Below are positions 1 through 8,301 of a DNA stretch of 45,866 bases, piece after piece (the first letter of the stretch is position 1; every line of letters starts with the position of its first letter). The stretch is from a virus. Both the position numbers and the translations under genes were made by a program. The notes beneath the pieces are model-generated. The model worked only from the letters and a program-made list of their open reading frames with translations. It was not told the origin of the DNA and ran no database searches. The DNA lies in IMG/VR virus record IMGVR_UViG_3300004770_000032, positions 1 through 45,866 of that record; one strand, given 5' to 3'.

Positions 1-2422
1 GCCAAATAGTGTGCATTGTTCTTGTTCCATCCTTCTTATATACATTAATTCTATTAATAATTTTTCTATAATTTAGTTCATGCAAGATGTGATTGGTCAT
101 TTTTTGGGACGGCAATCTCAATCCATCAGCATCAAAATCAATCTTAATACAAGAAGCCAAATAGGTTAAATCAATAACTTTTTCGTTAATAACGGCACAT
201 CTAAATTTTTCGATCAAGTCCTCCATCTGCTCCACCTCAGGATTTTTAGAAAGATTAACCATGCTGTCCCTGCCAAGAGTTGCAGGCGCACGAGATTTAT
301 GATCAAAATCTTTACTAATTTCCCTATTCATTAAGTAATGTGCAATGGCATCAGGGCGAAGTTTAATGCCATTATCAAACAAATTATTGAAATACGCTGT
401 TGCTCCATCTGCTCCACCTAATAACTTATTCAGCTGTTCTTTAGACTGAATAGCACCATAGATAATACAAAACCCACGCTCATCATCAGTAATTGCTAAA
501 GCATCAGGATGGTTAGAAAAGAATAAATAACTGCAAAAATTAGGCACATTCCTTGCGTTTTGGTTCTTTTCTTCTATTTGTATACTGTCGTTACGAATAT
601 AACCTTTTATTTTATTCATAAGCTCATATTTGTGATTACCAGCCACATATATTTCCTCTACTATATTAAGAGTAGATCCAGTTGCCCAACCTGAAAAATT
701 GCCCATAATTGATTGTGGTGTAACTTGCTGTGCATTTCTACCTAATAACCGTTGCATAACTTCACTAAAATAGGACTTACCTGTGCCTTGAGACCCTTGT
801 AATAATAACCCCCAATTAACACGTTGCTCCGGTTTTTTATATATATGGCACATCCAATCAAGCATAATAGTTTTTTCACGTTCATTATTAAAACTCATAT
901 CAACATGCTTAATAAAATCATCCACAACCCTTTGCCCTTCAGGATCATTGTCTAAACTCACTGCCGGAACAACGCCATAATTTTTATAGCTGTTAAGCAT
1001 ATTCTTACCTTCATCCTTACAAAATTGATCTGCTTTAGGCCAATACATAATATCTACAACAGTTTTCATTCTATACACCACGCTCATTAATTGAGATGCC
1101 AACATTTCAGCATCTTTACATTCTATTTCACCGCTAAATTTAATATTAAACGCTTCTTTACCAATTTCATAATTGGTAATTACATTATGATATTTGTTTC
1201 GTGTCTCTATAAATACCCAATCTTCTGCCCATTTAGGCCCTTTACCTTCTATAACAACTTTTTTATTTTTAGGCATTAACACTTTTAAAATAGCGGCTTG
1301 CTTCATGCCAACAACTTTCCCTATTTCATCGTAAATGGTTTTAGCCATCATTTGACGTTTGATTTCCGACACTACGGACAAAGAAAGTTTACTTAGACGT
1401 TCACCCAATACCATTAACGACGGTTCATCAGTAACTTTGTTCTTATTATCTTTTACAAGTTCACCTTCAATAGGAGCCGTTACATCCTCAAATAAGCCCG
1501 ATAGCTCAATTTCTCGTACCTCATTAGCCCTCATAACTACAGTAGCGAAGGTTAAAGGGGGTTTACCTGCAACAACTCGTTTGGTAAAAGACAACCACTT
1601 ATTCGACATCTCTTTAGCTTCAAATCGAGCAGGATCAAGTGCTGACCAGTTGTACCAAAGTTGATAACCTTGTTCACTACCTTCATACTGATGATACAAA
1701 GCTCTGCCAACATCCACCCAATCTTCATAAGGTATTATGTTTTCAGCTTTATAGACGAGCAGATGCTCTTGTATGTCATCATCGCTAATATCTAAAGGCT
1801 GGTACTTAAGATGGTCTTCAAGATCATTGGTAATACCTAGATTATCATCGCTGTCATTGTTTGCTATAGAGTCTCTGTACTTCTCTATATTAAAGTCATT
1901 AACATCTAAAAACTCTACGGTCTTACTATAACTAAAAGAGTCCATGATACTTTCCTGAGAGCTAGAAGGCATATACATAGCCAACTCAGGTTTAAAGGCG
2001 CAAGGATCGAAGATGAACTCTTTGAATTCATCAGCTAATGCCTTGCACAAGGGTTCATAATCTCGAGCAGGGATTTCTGATAATAAAGGGATAACTATTC
2101 TAAATTTAGGTTTGTCAACGCGGCTGCTATAAGTAGAATAAGCTAATAAGGTATAGGGTAAGTTATGCTCCAGCTCACTAATAACATCTTCACCTGTGCC
2201 ATCGAAACTATCAACATCAATAGTAACCATTGACCTGCTAACCATGTTCTCAGCATTACGCCTATTGTTTGCAAAAATACCACCTACAAAATAGCCATTA
2301 TCTTTTTTATCACTACCGACCTTATGAGTCGTTAACACCTCAACTATTTTAGGCCATTCCAGAGAATGATTTTTACATTCGGCGGCTATCTTCCGGCCTC
2401 TTGCTATGCTAAATGTTTGCAT
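1..2422 (-). CDS. DNA primase-helicase, C-terminus cut by window edge
   Basis: About 807 codons are open from an ATG at 2422 to the window start, with no stop, so the C-terminus is missing. Near residue 67 is an archaeo-eukaryotic-primase-type acidic motif (IDVDSF), followed by a KPKFRIVIPL strand typical of phage prim-pol domains. Residues about 225-275 match the PriCT_2 linker (YEDWVDVGRALYHQ...W..WS). Near residue 541 is a Walker A loop (GSQGTGKS), followed by a VEEI acidic motif, as in the D5/DUF5906 superfamily-3 helicases. Such proteins unwind DNA and lay primers at the phage fork. The start lies seven bases after the stop of the Cro-like gene, with a weak GAG ribosome site, so the two are probably one operon. 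Domains are read by eye; the primase-helicase call is firm, exact subfamily less so. Confidence 0.88.
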   Translation of the reverse strand, partial: MQTFSIARGRKIAAECKNHSLEWPKIVEVLTTHKVGSDKKDNGYFVGGIFANNRRNAENMVSRSMVTIDVDSFDGTGEDVISELEHNLPYTLLAYSTYSSRVDKPKFRIVIPLLSEIPARDYEPLCKALADEFKEFIFDPCAFKPELAMYMPSSSQESIMDSFSYSKTVEFLDVNDFNIEKYRDSIANNDSDDNLGITNDLEDHLKYQPLDISDDDIQEHLLVYKAENIIPYEDWVDVGRALYHQYEGSEQGYQLWYNWSALDPARFEAKEMSNKWLSFTKRVVAGKPPLTFATVVMRANEVREIELSGLFEDVTAPIEGELVKDNKNKVTDEPSLMVLGERLSKLSLSVVSEIKRQMMAKTIYDEIGKVVGMKQAAILKVLMPKNKKVVIEGKGPKWAEDWVFIETRNKYHNVITNYEIGKEAFNIKFSGEIECKDAEMLASQLMSVVYRMKTVVDIMYWPKADQFCKDEGKNMLNSYKNYGVVPAVSLDNDPEGQRVVDDFIKHVDMSFNNEREKTIMLDWMCHIYKKPEQRVNWGLLLQGSQGTGKSYFSEVMQRLLGRNAQQVTPQSIMGNFSGWATGSTLNIVEEIYVAGNHKYELMNKIKGYIRNDSIQIEEKNQNARNVPNFCSYLFFSNHPDALAITDDERGFCIIYGAIQSKEQLNKLLGGADGATAYFNNLFDNGIKLRPDAIAHYLMNREISKDFDHKSRAPATLGRDSMVNLSKNPEVEQMEDLIEKFRCAVINEKVIDLTYLASCIKIDFDADGLRLPSQKMTNHILHELNYRKIINRINVYKKDGTRTMHTIW

Positions 2423-2429
2423 GTTAATC

Positions 2430-2618
2430 TCAATGGCCTATTATAGGCATCTCAGTTGCTTTTAATTCCCCGTTGGTAATCTTCTCTATTTGTATCGCCC
2501 TATTAGCTGGGATTGTCTTTAACTTAGACCATTCACCTACAGCTTGACGGCTAACACCAAGCCGTAGAGCCATTTTTCGTTGATTACCAAAATGCTTTAT
2601 TATTATTTCTATATTCAT
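2430..2618 (-). CDS. Cro/YdaS-like helix-turn-helix regulator
   Basis: A 62-residue protein that is almost entirely one helix-turn-helix: FGNQRKMALRLGVSRQAVGEWSK is the usual YdaS/Cro arrangement, with the turn at LGVS and the recognition helix RQAVGEWSK. Small Cro-type proteins bind palindromic operators as dimers and switch phage early promoters. It is transcribed away from the DUF2800 gene, and a GTAAG-CTTAC inverted repeat lies in the 69-base divergent gap. It precedes the primase-helicase in one transcription unit. No CI-like partner is visible here; it may lie outside the window. The ATG has GAAAG five bases upstream as its ribosome site. Confidence 0.8.
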   Translation of the reverse strand: MNIEIIIKHFGNQRKMALRLGVSRQAVGEWSKLKTIPANRAIQIEKITNGELKATEMPIIGH

Positions 2619-2634
2619 GGTTGCTTTCTATTTA

Positions 2635-2663
2635 ATGACAAGGTAAGATTTACAGCTTACACT
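2635..2663 (+). promoter_or_regulatory. Early promoter with candidate Cro operator
   Basis: On the plus strand ATGACA (2635-2640) and TACACT (2658-2663) are separated by 17 bases, a good sigma-70 layout. An inverted repeat GTAAG-N8-CTTAC (2643-2660) fills the spacer and touches the -10 box, where a bound Cro-like dimer would block RNA polymerase. The downstream gene has AAAAGGA nine bases before its ATG at 2688. Promoter and operator roles are inferred from position and pattern. Confidence 0.45.
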
Positions 2664-2687
2664 AACTTTATAAAAGGATCAACTTAA

Positions 2688-3809
2688 ATGGTACACGCCA
2701 AACTTTCAGCAAGTGGTAGTCACACATGGCTAAACTGCACAGGTTCGATAAAGGCCCAACAGGAATATGGTAATTCATCATCACGTTATGCCGATGAAGG
2801 TACATGCGCTCATGAATTAGCTGAATATTGCTTAGATAAATCAGCTAACCCTTTTGACTTTGAAGATAAACCTTCACCAAGTTTTCCTGAAATAATTATC
2901 AATAGGGAAATGTGCTTGTCAGTGCAGATGTACATTGACTATATAAACAGTATAGTTGGTGATAAAACTTATGAAAATCGAGTAGATTTTAGTGATTATG
3001 CCCCTGAAGGCTTTGGAACTGCGGATTGTATCATCTACAATGAAGATGATGGCATTATTACTATAGTAGACCTAAAATATGGAAAAGGAGTTCGTGTCCA
3101 TGCTCATGAGAATAGTCAACTAAAACTATATGCTTTAGGGGCATTGGCTGGATATTCTAAACGCTATAAGATCAAAACAGTTAATGTTGTTATTGTCCAA
3201 CCTCGACTTGACCATATAGACGAGTTTGGACTAACAGTAGACGAGTTATATCGATTTGGTGAGTTTGTTAAAATACAAGCGGCTATTGCCCTATCTGATG
3301 ACGCGCCAAGAACGCCAGGTGATGAACAATGTCGATGGTGCAAACATAAACCTAGATGCCCTGAGCTGTTACAACTTACTACCGATACCCTAATGGCAGA
3401 GTTTGACAACTGCGATACTAAGCCAGTTAATAGACTTACTGATGACCAATTGTCTATGGTGTTAAAGAACTCTAAGCTGATTTGGTCATGGTTATCAGCG
3501 GTTGAAGACTATGTAAAAGACAGACTAGAAAACGGTAATGGGTTTACTGGTTATAAATTAGTCAATGGCAGGAGTAGCCGTGGTTGGAGTAATGAAAGAG
3601 AAGCGATAGAGGCTTTATCCGAGCTATATCCTCAAGAAGAACTATTTGAGCAATCGTTTTTGTCAGTAGCTAAGGCTGAAAAGTTAGTAGGTAAAAAAAA
3701 TATGAACGTAATAGATGAATTTATAATTAAGCGTGATGGTAGACCTACCCTAGTGCCAGAGTCAGATAACCGACCTTCTGTTTCAATATCGGCAAATGAT
3801 TTTGATTAA
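2688..3809 (+). CDS. DUF2800 family RecB-like nuclease
   Basis: A 373-residue DUF2800 protein. The visible PD-(D/E)XK core has D113 (GTADCI), D128-x-K130 (VDLKYGKG) and the QxxxY motif at Q144-Y148. C215, C218 and C224 (CRWCKHKPRC), with an upstream cysteine such as C17 or C40, resemble the iron-sulphur cluster of Cas4/AddB nucleases. Family members sit next to DUF2815 and a polymerase in many phages and are thought to process DNA ends in recombination or replication. Here it is the first gene of the early plus-strand block, followed by a promoter and the DUF2815 gene. The nuclease fold is well supported by motifs; its in vivo substrate is not known. Confidence 0.85.
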   Translation: MVHAKLSASGSHTWLNCTGSIKAQQEYGNSSSRYADEGTCAHELAEYCLDKSANPFDFEDKPSPSFPEIIINREMCLSVQMYIDYINSIVGDKTYENRVDFSDYAPEGFGTADCIIYNEDDGIITIVDLKYGKGVRVHAHENSQLKLYALGALAGYSKRYKIKTVNVVIVQPRLDHIDEFGLTVDELYRFGEFVKIQAAIALSDDAPRTPGDEQCRWCKHKPRCPELLQLTTDTLMAEFDNCDTKPVNRLTDDQLSMVLKNSKLIWSWLSAVEDYVKDRLENGNGFTGYKLVNGRSSRGWSNEREAIEALSELYPQEELFEQSFLSVAKAEKLVGKKNMNVIDEFIIKRDGRPTLVPESDNRPSVSISANDFD

Positions 3810-3814
3810 AGCTA

Positions 3815-3844
3815 TTGACATCACATAATAGGTTAAGCTAAACT
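3815..3844 (+). promoter_or_regulatory. Sigma-70-like promoter for the DUF2815 gene
   Basis: A perfect TTGACA (3815-3820) is followed 18 bases later by TAAACT (3839-3844), just after the DUF2800 stop and about 40 bases before the next ATG, which has an AAAGGAT ribosome site. It would allow extra transcription of the ssDNA-binding protein, usually needed in large amounts. Confidence 0.5.
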
Positions 3845-3887
3845 TTACATCGCCAATTAAGGCCAACCATTAAAAGGATAAAATAAA

Positions 3888-4397
3888 ATGTCAAGAATCA
3901 CAGTTAACAATGTAAGACTTTCTTTCCCATCATTATTTAAAAAATCAGTGTTTGACGGTGTAGAAACCAAGTTCGAAGCAACCTTTCTCATTGGTAAAGA
4001 ATCAACAACCAACAAGCAAGTTAACAAAGCAATAGATGCTTTTATTGAAGAAAAGTTTGCTGGAAAAACACCTAAAGGTTTGAAGATTACAGCCTACAAA
4101 GACGGTGATGAAAAAGATTATGACGGTTATGAAGGGATGATGGCGCTTAAAGCCGGAACTACTAAACGGCCTCTGATTATCGATGCTGATAAAACCCCAT
4201 TAATAGAAGATGATAACAAACCTTATGCAGGTTGTTATGTAAATGCCATACTTGAGTTATGGTATTCTGACCACCCTAAAGGTGGGAAACAGATTCTAGG
4301 TAATCTAGTGGCAGTTCAATTTGCCAGAGATGGTGAAGCCTTTGGTAATGGCACATCAGTTTCCGTTGATGATTTTGAAGATGTATCTGAATTTTAA
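3888..4397 (+). CDS. DUF2815 single-stranded DNA-binding protein
   Basis: A 169-residue protein with the typical DUF2815 opening (MSRITVNNVRLSFPSLF) and the central GCYVNAILELWYSD strand of this OB-fold-like family. The C-terminus is acidic (SVDDFEDVSEF), as in phage ssDNA-binding proteins such as T7 gp2.5, where an acidic tail recruits replication partners. It would coat single strands at the fork and assist annealing. It has its own promoter upstream and an intrinsic terminator just downstream, so it can be expressed separately from the polymerase. Confidence 0.85.
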   Translation: MSRITVNNVRLSFPSLFKKSVFDGVETKFEATFLIGKESTTNKQVNKAIDAFIEEKFAGKTPKGLKITAYKDGDEKDYDGYEGMMALKAGTTKRPLIIDADKTPLIEDDNKPYAGCYVNAILELWYSDHPKGGKQILGNLVAVQFARDGEAFGNGTSVSVDDFEDVSEF

Positions 4398-4419
4398 TAT
4401 AACTTAAATATTATCAATT

Positions 4420-4444
4420 AAGCCTGACTTGTTCAGGCTTTTTT
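4420..4444 (+). terminator. Intrinsic terminator after the DUF2815 gene
   Basis: AAGCCTGA (4420-4427) pairs with TCAGGCTT (4433-4440) across a five-base loop and runs into TTTTTT. It sits between the ssDNA-binding gene and the polymerase gene, so most transcripts from the strong upstream promoter should stop here and only some read into the polymerase. Confidence 0.8.
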
Positions 4445-4466
4445 AATCATGGTAAAAGGGTAAATA

Positions 4467-6239
4467 ATGGCATTGTTTATTGATGTGGAATGTTATAAAG
4501 ATTACTTTTTAGTTTGCGCAAAAAATAGTAAAACAGGAAAAATAACCAAGATCGCAATGCACTCTGATTGTGAACTGGATAAAAACCTATTAACTAAAAT
4601 GATGCTAGAAGAACTTATTACTTTTAATGGCAATAAATACGATATACCAATGATAATAGCAGCCTTATCAGGCTACACATGCCAAAAACTGCATGACTTA
4701 TCAAATGAAATAATTATGAGTGATGTACCAACTTATAAAATACTTAAAGCCAAGAATATAAACGTAGGTATTCTCAGACACATAGATCTCATAGAGGTTG
4801 CAATAGGCGTAGCTTCATTAAAGATTTATGGTGGAAGGTTACACGCTAAAAAGATGCAAGATTTACCTATAGACCCACAGGCTTCTATCTTACCTGAACA
4901 GCGAGACCTGCTGGAGCTGTATTGCCAGAATGACTTAGAGTTAACCGAATTACTTTATAACAAACTACTGCCTCAAATTAATTTGCGTACAGAAATGAAG
5001 GCGACATACGGCATGGACTTATGCTCAAAATCTGATGCCCAGATTGCTGAGACTATTATTAAATCAGAACTAACCGCCATCACAGGTGAAACCTATTTCC
5101 CACATATATATGAGGAAGGGTTCACCTTCAAATATAAAGACCCTAAGATAATAGCCTTTGACAACCCTGTCTTAAAAGACATCTTCATTAAGTTATTCAA
5201 TGAAGATTTTATGTTATCAGAAAAAGGCTCAGTCAAGATGCCAGTATGGTTAGCTAGACAAAAAATAACGATTGGTACAACAACTTACAAAATGGGTATT
5301 GGTGGATTACATAGCTGCGAGAAAGGCCAGTTAGTTAAAGAAAATAAAGGTTATTTAATATCTGATTTCGATGTTACTTCTTTTTATCCTAGTATCATTC
5401 TACAACAAGAATTATTCCCTGAATCTATGGGCAGAGAGTTCTTAACTTTATATCAATCTATTGTTGAACGCAGAGTCGCTGCTAAACGTAATAAAAATAC
5501 TGTAGAGGCTGATGTATTTAAGATTGTACTTAATGGCTCTTATGGCAAATTTGGTTCACGCTTTAGCTCACTATATTCACCTGAACTATTGTTGCAAACT
5601 ACGCTTACCGGACAACTTAGTTTGCTAATGCTCATAGAATCACTTGAGTTTAACGATATAAAAGTAATATCTGCAAACACTGATGGCATTGTTACTTATT
5701 ACCGAGCAGAGGAAAGTGAGAAGGTACAAAAACTTTTATTAGAATGGACTGCACAAACTACATATAACTTAGAGCAAACAGACTACAGGATATTAGCCTC
5801 TAGGGATGTTAACTCATACTTAGCAGTCAAGACGGACGGTAAAACTAAAGGTAAAGGTTGTTTTGCTGAACCTTCACTATCTAAAAACCCTGATGGGCAA
5901 ATAATCTATGAAGCTGTTATAGCCAAAATTGCGACAGGCACACCTATTAGTAAAACAATCAAGAAGTGTACTGACATAACTAAGTTTGTAACGGTACGGA
6001 CTGTTAATGGCGGTGCAATGTGGCAAGGTGAGTATTTAGGTAAAGCAATTCGTTTCTATCATACAGCGACACCTTATTTACAGGAAAGCACAATAACTTA
6101 TGTTAAGAATGGCAATAAAGTACCTAATAGCTTAGGTTGTAGGCCAATGATGGATTTACCAGATACTTTACCCGATGATATTGACTACAAATATTACATC
6201 GACAAAGCTAATGAGTTATTAATAGGAGTAGGTCGATAA
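4467..6239 (+). CDS. Family-B DNA polymerase
   Basis: A 590-residue replicative polymerase. The 3'-5' exonuclease is intact: Exo I D6-x-E8 (FIDVEC), Exo II FNGNKYD, Exo III Y152-x3-D156 (YCQND). The polymerase has an IGG-type motif (MGIGGLHSCE), motif A with D302 (DVTSFYPSI), motif B K352-x3-N356-GSYG, and motif C with T405-D406-G (NTDG). These are family-B signatures; polA-type motifs are absent. It is short for the family and shows no long TPR1/TPR2 insertions that would mark a protein-primed enzyme, but that judgement is by eye. Its stop overlaps the next start (TAATG), so it is translationally coupled to the VRR-NUC gene. In related cassettes this slot usually holds a family-A polymerase. 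Confidence 0.92.
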   Translation: MALFIDVECYKDYFLVCAKNSKTGKITKIAMHSDCELDKNLLTKMMLEELITFNGNKYDIPMIIAALSGYTCQKLHDLSNEIIMSDVPTYKILKAKNINVGILRHIDLIEVAIGVASLKIYGGRLHAKKMQDLPIDPQASILPEQRDLLELYCQNDLELTELLYNKLLPQINLRTEMKATYGMDLCSKSDAQIAETIIKSELTAITGETYFPHIYEEGFTFKYKDPKIIAFDNPVLKDIFIKLFNEDFMLSEKGSVKMPVWLARQKITIGTTTYKMGIGGLHSCEKGQLVKENKGYLISDFDVTSFYPSIILQQELFPESMGREFLTLYQSIVERRVAAKRNKNTVEADVFKIVLNGSYGKFGSRFSSLYSPELLLQTTLTGQLSLLMLIESLEFNDIKVISANTDGIVTYYRAEESEKVQKLLLEWTAQTTYNLEQTDYRILASRDVNSYLAVKTDGKTKGKGCFAEPSLSKNPDGQIIYEAVIAKIATGTPISKTIKKCTDITKFVTVRTVNGGAMWQGEYLGKAIRFYHTATPYLQESTITYVKNGNKVPNSLGCRPMMDLPDTLPDDIDYKYYIDKANELLIGVGR

Positions 6240-6505
6240 TGTTAGAGAAAACAATCGAAGCAGCATTAGGAAAAAAGGTTAAAACTTTAGGTGGTAAATA
6301 TGAAAAGTTTACGTCCCCAAGTAGACACTCAGTGCCTGATCGCATAATAACTTTAGCTGAAGGTCGTATTATCTTTGTTGAATGTAAAGCTCCAGGCAAA
6401 GTTGCTACTGATGCACAAGCGAGAGACCATGACCTTAGACGAGCATTAGGTTGTGATGTAAGAGTAATATCCACAATGGAGCAGATTGATGTTTTCCCGA
6501 ATTGA
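6239..6505 (+). CDS. VRR-NUC domain nuclease
   Basis: An 88-residue stand-alone VRR-NUC domain. The active-site residues are P33-D34 (SVPDR) and E48-x-K50 (FVECKAPG), followed by a glutamine and helix (DAQARDHDLRRALG). VRR-NUC enzymes cut branched or flap DNA, and minimal versions like this are common in phages beside a SNF2-type helicase. The start overlaps the polymerase stop, and the gene itself overlaps the helicase start, so all three are translationally linked. A role in joint-molecule or fork resolution is inferred. Confidence 0.9.
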   Translation: MLEKTIEAALGKKVKTLGGKYEKFTSPSRHSVPDRIITLAEGRIIFVECKAPGKVATDAQARDHDLRRALGCDVRVISTMEQIDVFPN

Positions 6506-7817
6506 TTTACACGATTATCAAAATAGAGCTGTAGAATTTATAAAAGATAAAAAGCGTTCATTTTTGATTTTAGAGATGGGATTAGGTAAAACAGTATCCA
6601 CATTAACCGCCATTGCTGATTTAATTAAACAGCGTTTAATTAAGAAAGTATTAGTCATAGCCCCATTGCGAGTAGCTAATTCCGTGTGGTTGCAAGAATC
6701 ACGCAAATGGGAACATACCAAAAACCTTTCAATACATAGGGTATTAGGCAGCCAAAGTGATCGCCTTAAGGTTCTTCATCATGATAGTGAAGTATATGTA
6801 ATTAACCAAGAAAACGTGCAATGGTTAGTTAATCATTATGGTAAAAAATGGCCTTTTGATATGGTTATAGTTGACGAAGCAAGCTCTTTCAAGAACCCTA
6901 GCAGTCAACGCTTCAAAGCCATTAAAAAAGTATTACCTTTTGTTGAATATATTGTGCTGCTTACCGGAACACCTTCACCAAATGGCTTACTGGATTTGTG
7001 GTCACAATGCTATTTAGTTGATTATGGTCATTCATTAGGTCGCACAATGACAGCCTACAAACAGCGTTTTTTTGAGCAAGGTTACATGGGGTATTCATTT
7101 ACACCACGAAAAGGCTCACAGGCTCAAATTGAAAAATTGATGCAACTCTACACCTTGTCTATGCAATCTGCTGATTATCTAGAGCTTCCTGATCGCATAG
7201 ATTTAATTGAAGAAATAGAATTAGCCCCTAAAGTATTAGCTAATTACAAACTATTTGAACGTAATTTGTTTATAGAGTTTGAAGGTCATCAAATAGAAGC
7301 AATTAACGCGGCTGTATTAGCTAATAAATTATTGCAATATTCAAACGGTGCTATGTATGTTGATATATATAAAAACTGGGCCGAACTACACACATCTAAA
7401 CTTGATGCCCTAGCTGAACTAATAGAACAAAACGATGAAAACATTCTTGTAGCATACAACTATAGAAGTGATCTTGAACGCCTTCAAGCACGTTTCCCCG
7501 ATGCTGTAGTTATGGATAAAAATGATGACACTATAACCTCATGGGATAAAGGCGATATTAAACTTCTTTTAGCACATCCTCGAAGTGCAGGGCATGGCCT
7601 TAACCTTCAACATGGTGGGCAACTTGTTATTTGGTTTTCACTTTGCTGGTCACTGGACTATTACCAACAATTTAACGCCAGATTATATAGGCAAGGTCAG
7701 ACCAAACCAGTACGCATAGTCCATCTGGTTGTAAAAAACACTATAGACGAACGAGTTATGAAGGTTATTAATGAAAAAGACGTTACCCAAAACAGATTAA
7801 TTACAGCTCTTAGATAA
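6489..7817 (+). CDS. SNF2/DEAD-like superfamily-2 helicase
   Basis: A 442-residue two-lobed helicase. Visible motifs are I (EMGLGKT near residue 30-35), II (VDEAS), III (LLTGTPSPNG), V (GHGLNLQHGG) and VI (QFNARLYRQGQ), the pattern of phage SNF2-related ATPases. It would translocate on duplex DNA and remodel forks or recombination intermediates with the adjacent VRR-NUC nuclease. A TTG at 6486 directly precedes ATG 6489; the ATG is preferred because GGAG lies seven bases before it. It is the last gene of the replication cassette, and a promoter for the candidate ncRNA begins 18 bases after its stop. Confidence 0.9.
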   Translation: MFSRIDLHDYQNRAVEFIKDKKRSFLILEMGLGKTVSTLTAIADLIKQRLIKKVLVIAPLRVANSVWLQESRKWEHTKNLSIHRVLGSQSDRLKVLHHDSEVYVINQENVQWLVNHYGKKWPFDMVIVDEASSFKNPSSQRFKAIKKVLPFVEYIVLLTGTPSPNGLLDLWSQCYLVDYGHSLGRTMTAYKQRFFEQGYMGYSFTPRKGSQAQIEKLMQLYTLSMQSADYLELPDRIDLIEEIELAPKVLANYKLFERNLFIEFEGHQIEAINAAVLANKLLQYSNGAMYVDIYKNWAELHTSKLDALAELIEQNDENILVAYNYRSDLERLQARFPDAVVMDKNDDTITSWDKGDIKLLLAHPRSAGHGLNLQHGGQLVIWFSLCWSLDYYQQFNARLYRQGQTKPVRIVHLVVKNTIDERVMKVINEKDVTQNRLITALR

Positions 7818-7835
7818 TTAAATGTAAATTAGAGC

Positions 7836-7864
7836 TTGACACTTTATTTTTAAATCTTTACTAT
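7836..7864 (+). promoter_or_regulatory. Near-consensus promoter of the candidate ncRNA
   Basis: TTGACA (7836-7841) and TACTAT (7859-7864) are 17 bases apart, among the best sigma-70 matches in the window. No coding region follows for more than 400 bases, so it would mainly drive the structured RNA, starting near 7871. Confidence 0.65.
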
Positions 7865-7870
7865 AGACAC

Positions 7871-8274
7871 AACTTAAAAAGTTAACGCATCCAGAGCGTA
7901 GAATCTGGGCAGGCCGGAACAGACACCGACAGACCTAGCAGAAAAAACTTTTTAATATAAGAAAACAGGCGGTTGTCGGTGATTGGCCTTAATAAAAACC
8001 GAGAGTGCAGGACTTTGGCCTTATATAAAGTTTTAAAATCACAGAGTGGCTGCACTTATGATTGCTTATAAAGCAATGCTGGATAACATAACCAGCCTTT
8101 TTAGTGATACATCAAGTTTCCTAGACAGAATTTCTTGGTGTATCAGTAAAAAAATGAGGCGGGTGTCCGCGTAGACCCGAAAAAGATACGTGTCAGTTGT
8201 TACATTTGGTAACTTTAAATAAGCCTCAATGTTAGACCCCATCAGCCTATTTAGCCTAGTAGGTTGATGGTTTT
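7871..8274 (+). ncRNA. Candidate structured non-coding RNA, about 400 nt
   Basis: No gene is supported in 7818-8301, but complementary arms are dense. They include AAAAAGTT 7876-7883 with AACTTTTT 7946-7953 enclosing CCAGA/TCTGG (7891-7895/7904-7908); AGTGCAG 8004-8010 with CTGCACT 8050-8056 enclosing ACTTT/AAAGT; ATTGCTT/AAGCAAT (8061-8077, three-base loop); GCTGG/CCAGC (8078-8096); TGATACA/TGTATCA (8105-8145); TGAGGC 8155-8160 with GCCTCA 8223-8228 enclosing CGGGT/ACCCG and GTTAC/GTAAC; and a terminator stem at 8239-8270. A near-consensus promoter lies just upstream. Large ornate RNAs such as GOLLD and ROOL occur in phages, but no signature identifies it as one of them. The GCTGG/CCAGC hairpin followed by CTTTTT could end a shorter form near 8102. 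Function unknown. Confidence 0.65.
8239..8274 (+). terminator. Intrinsic terminator of the candidate ncRNA
   Basis: CCATCA-g-CCTA (8239-8249) pairs with TAGG-t-TGATGG (8260-8270) and is followed by TTTTAT. It ends the structured region 28 bases before the ATG of the next gene. Confidence 0.72.
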
Positions 8275-8301
8275 ATAATAATAAATAATTGGAGATAGAT
8301 T

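Noticed and set aside
1091-1664. Plus-strand frames inside the first 2.4 kb
   Set aside because: They are antisense to the primase-helicase, which has clear motifs on the minus strand and no stop in the window; the region only looks gene-free if partial genes are ignored.
4467-6239. Intein or insertion in the family-B polymerase
   Set aside because: All polymerase motifs occur in the normal order and spacing, and no Cys...His-Asn splicing blocks are present.
7871-8274. tRNA, tmRNA, RNase P RNA or group I intron
   Set aside because: No cloverleaf with CCA end, no tmRNA tag frame with acceptor halves, no conserved RNase P core, and no convincing P7 pairing of a group I intron were seen. The segment is left as an unassigned structured RNA.
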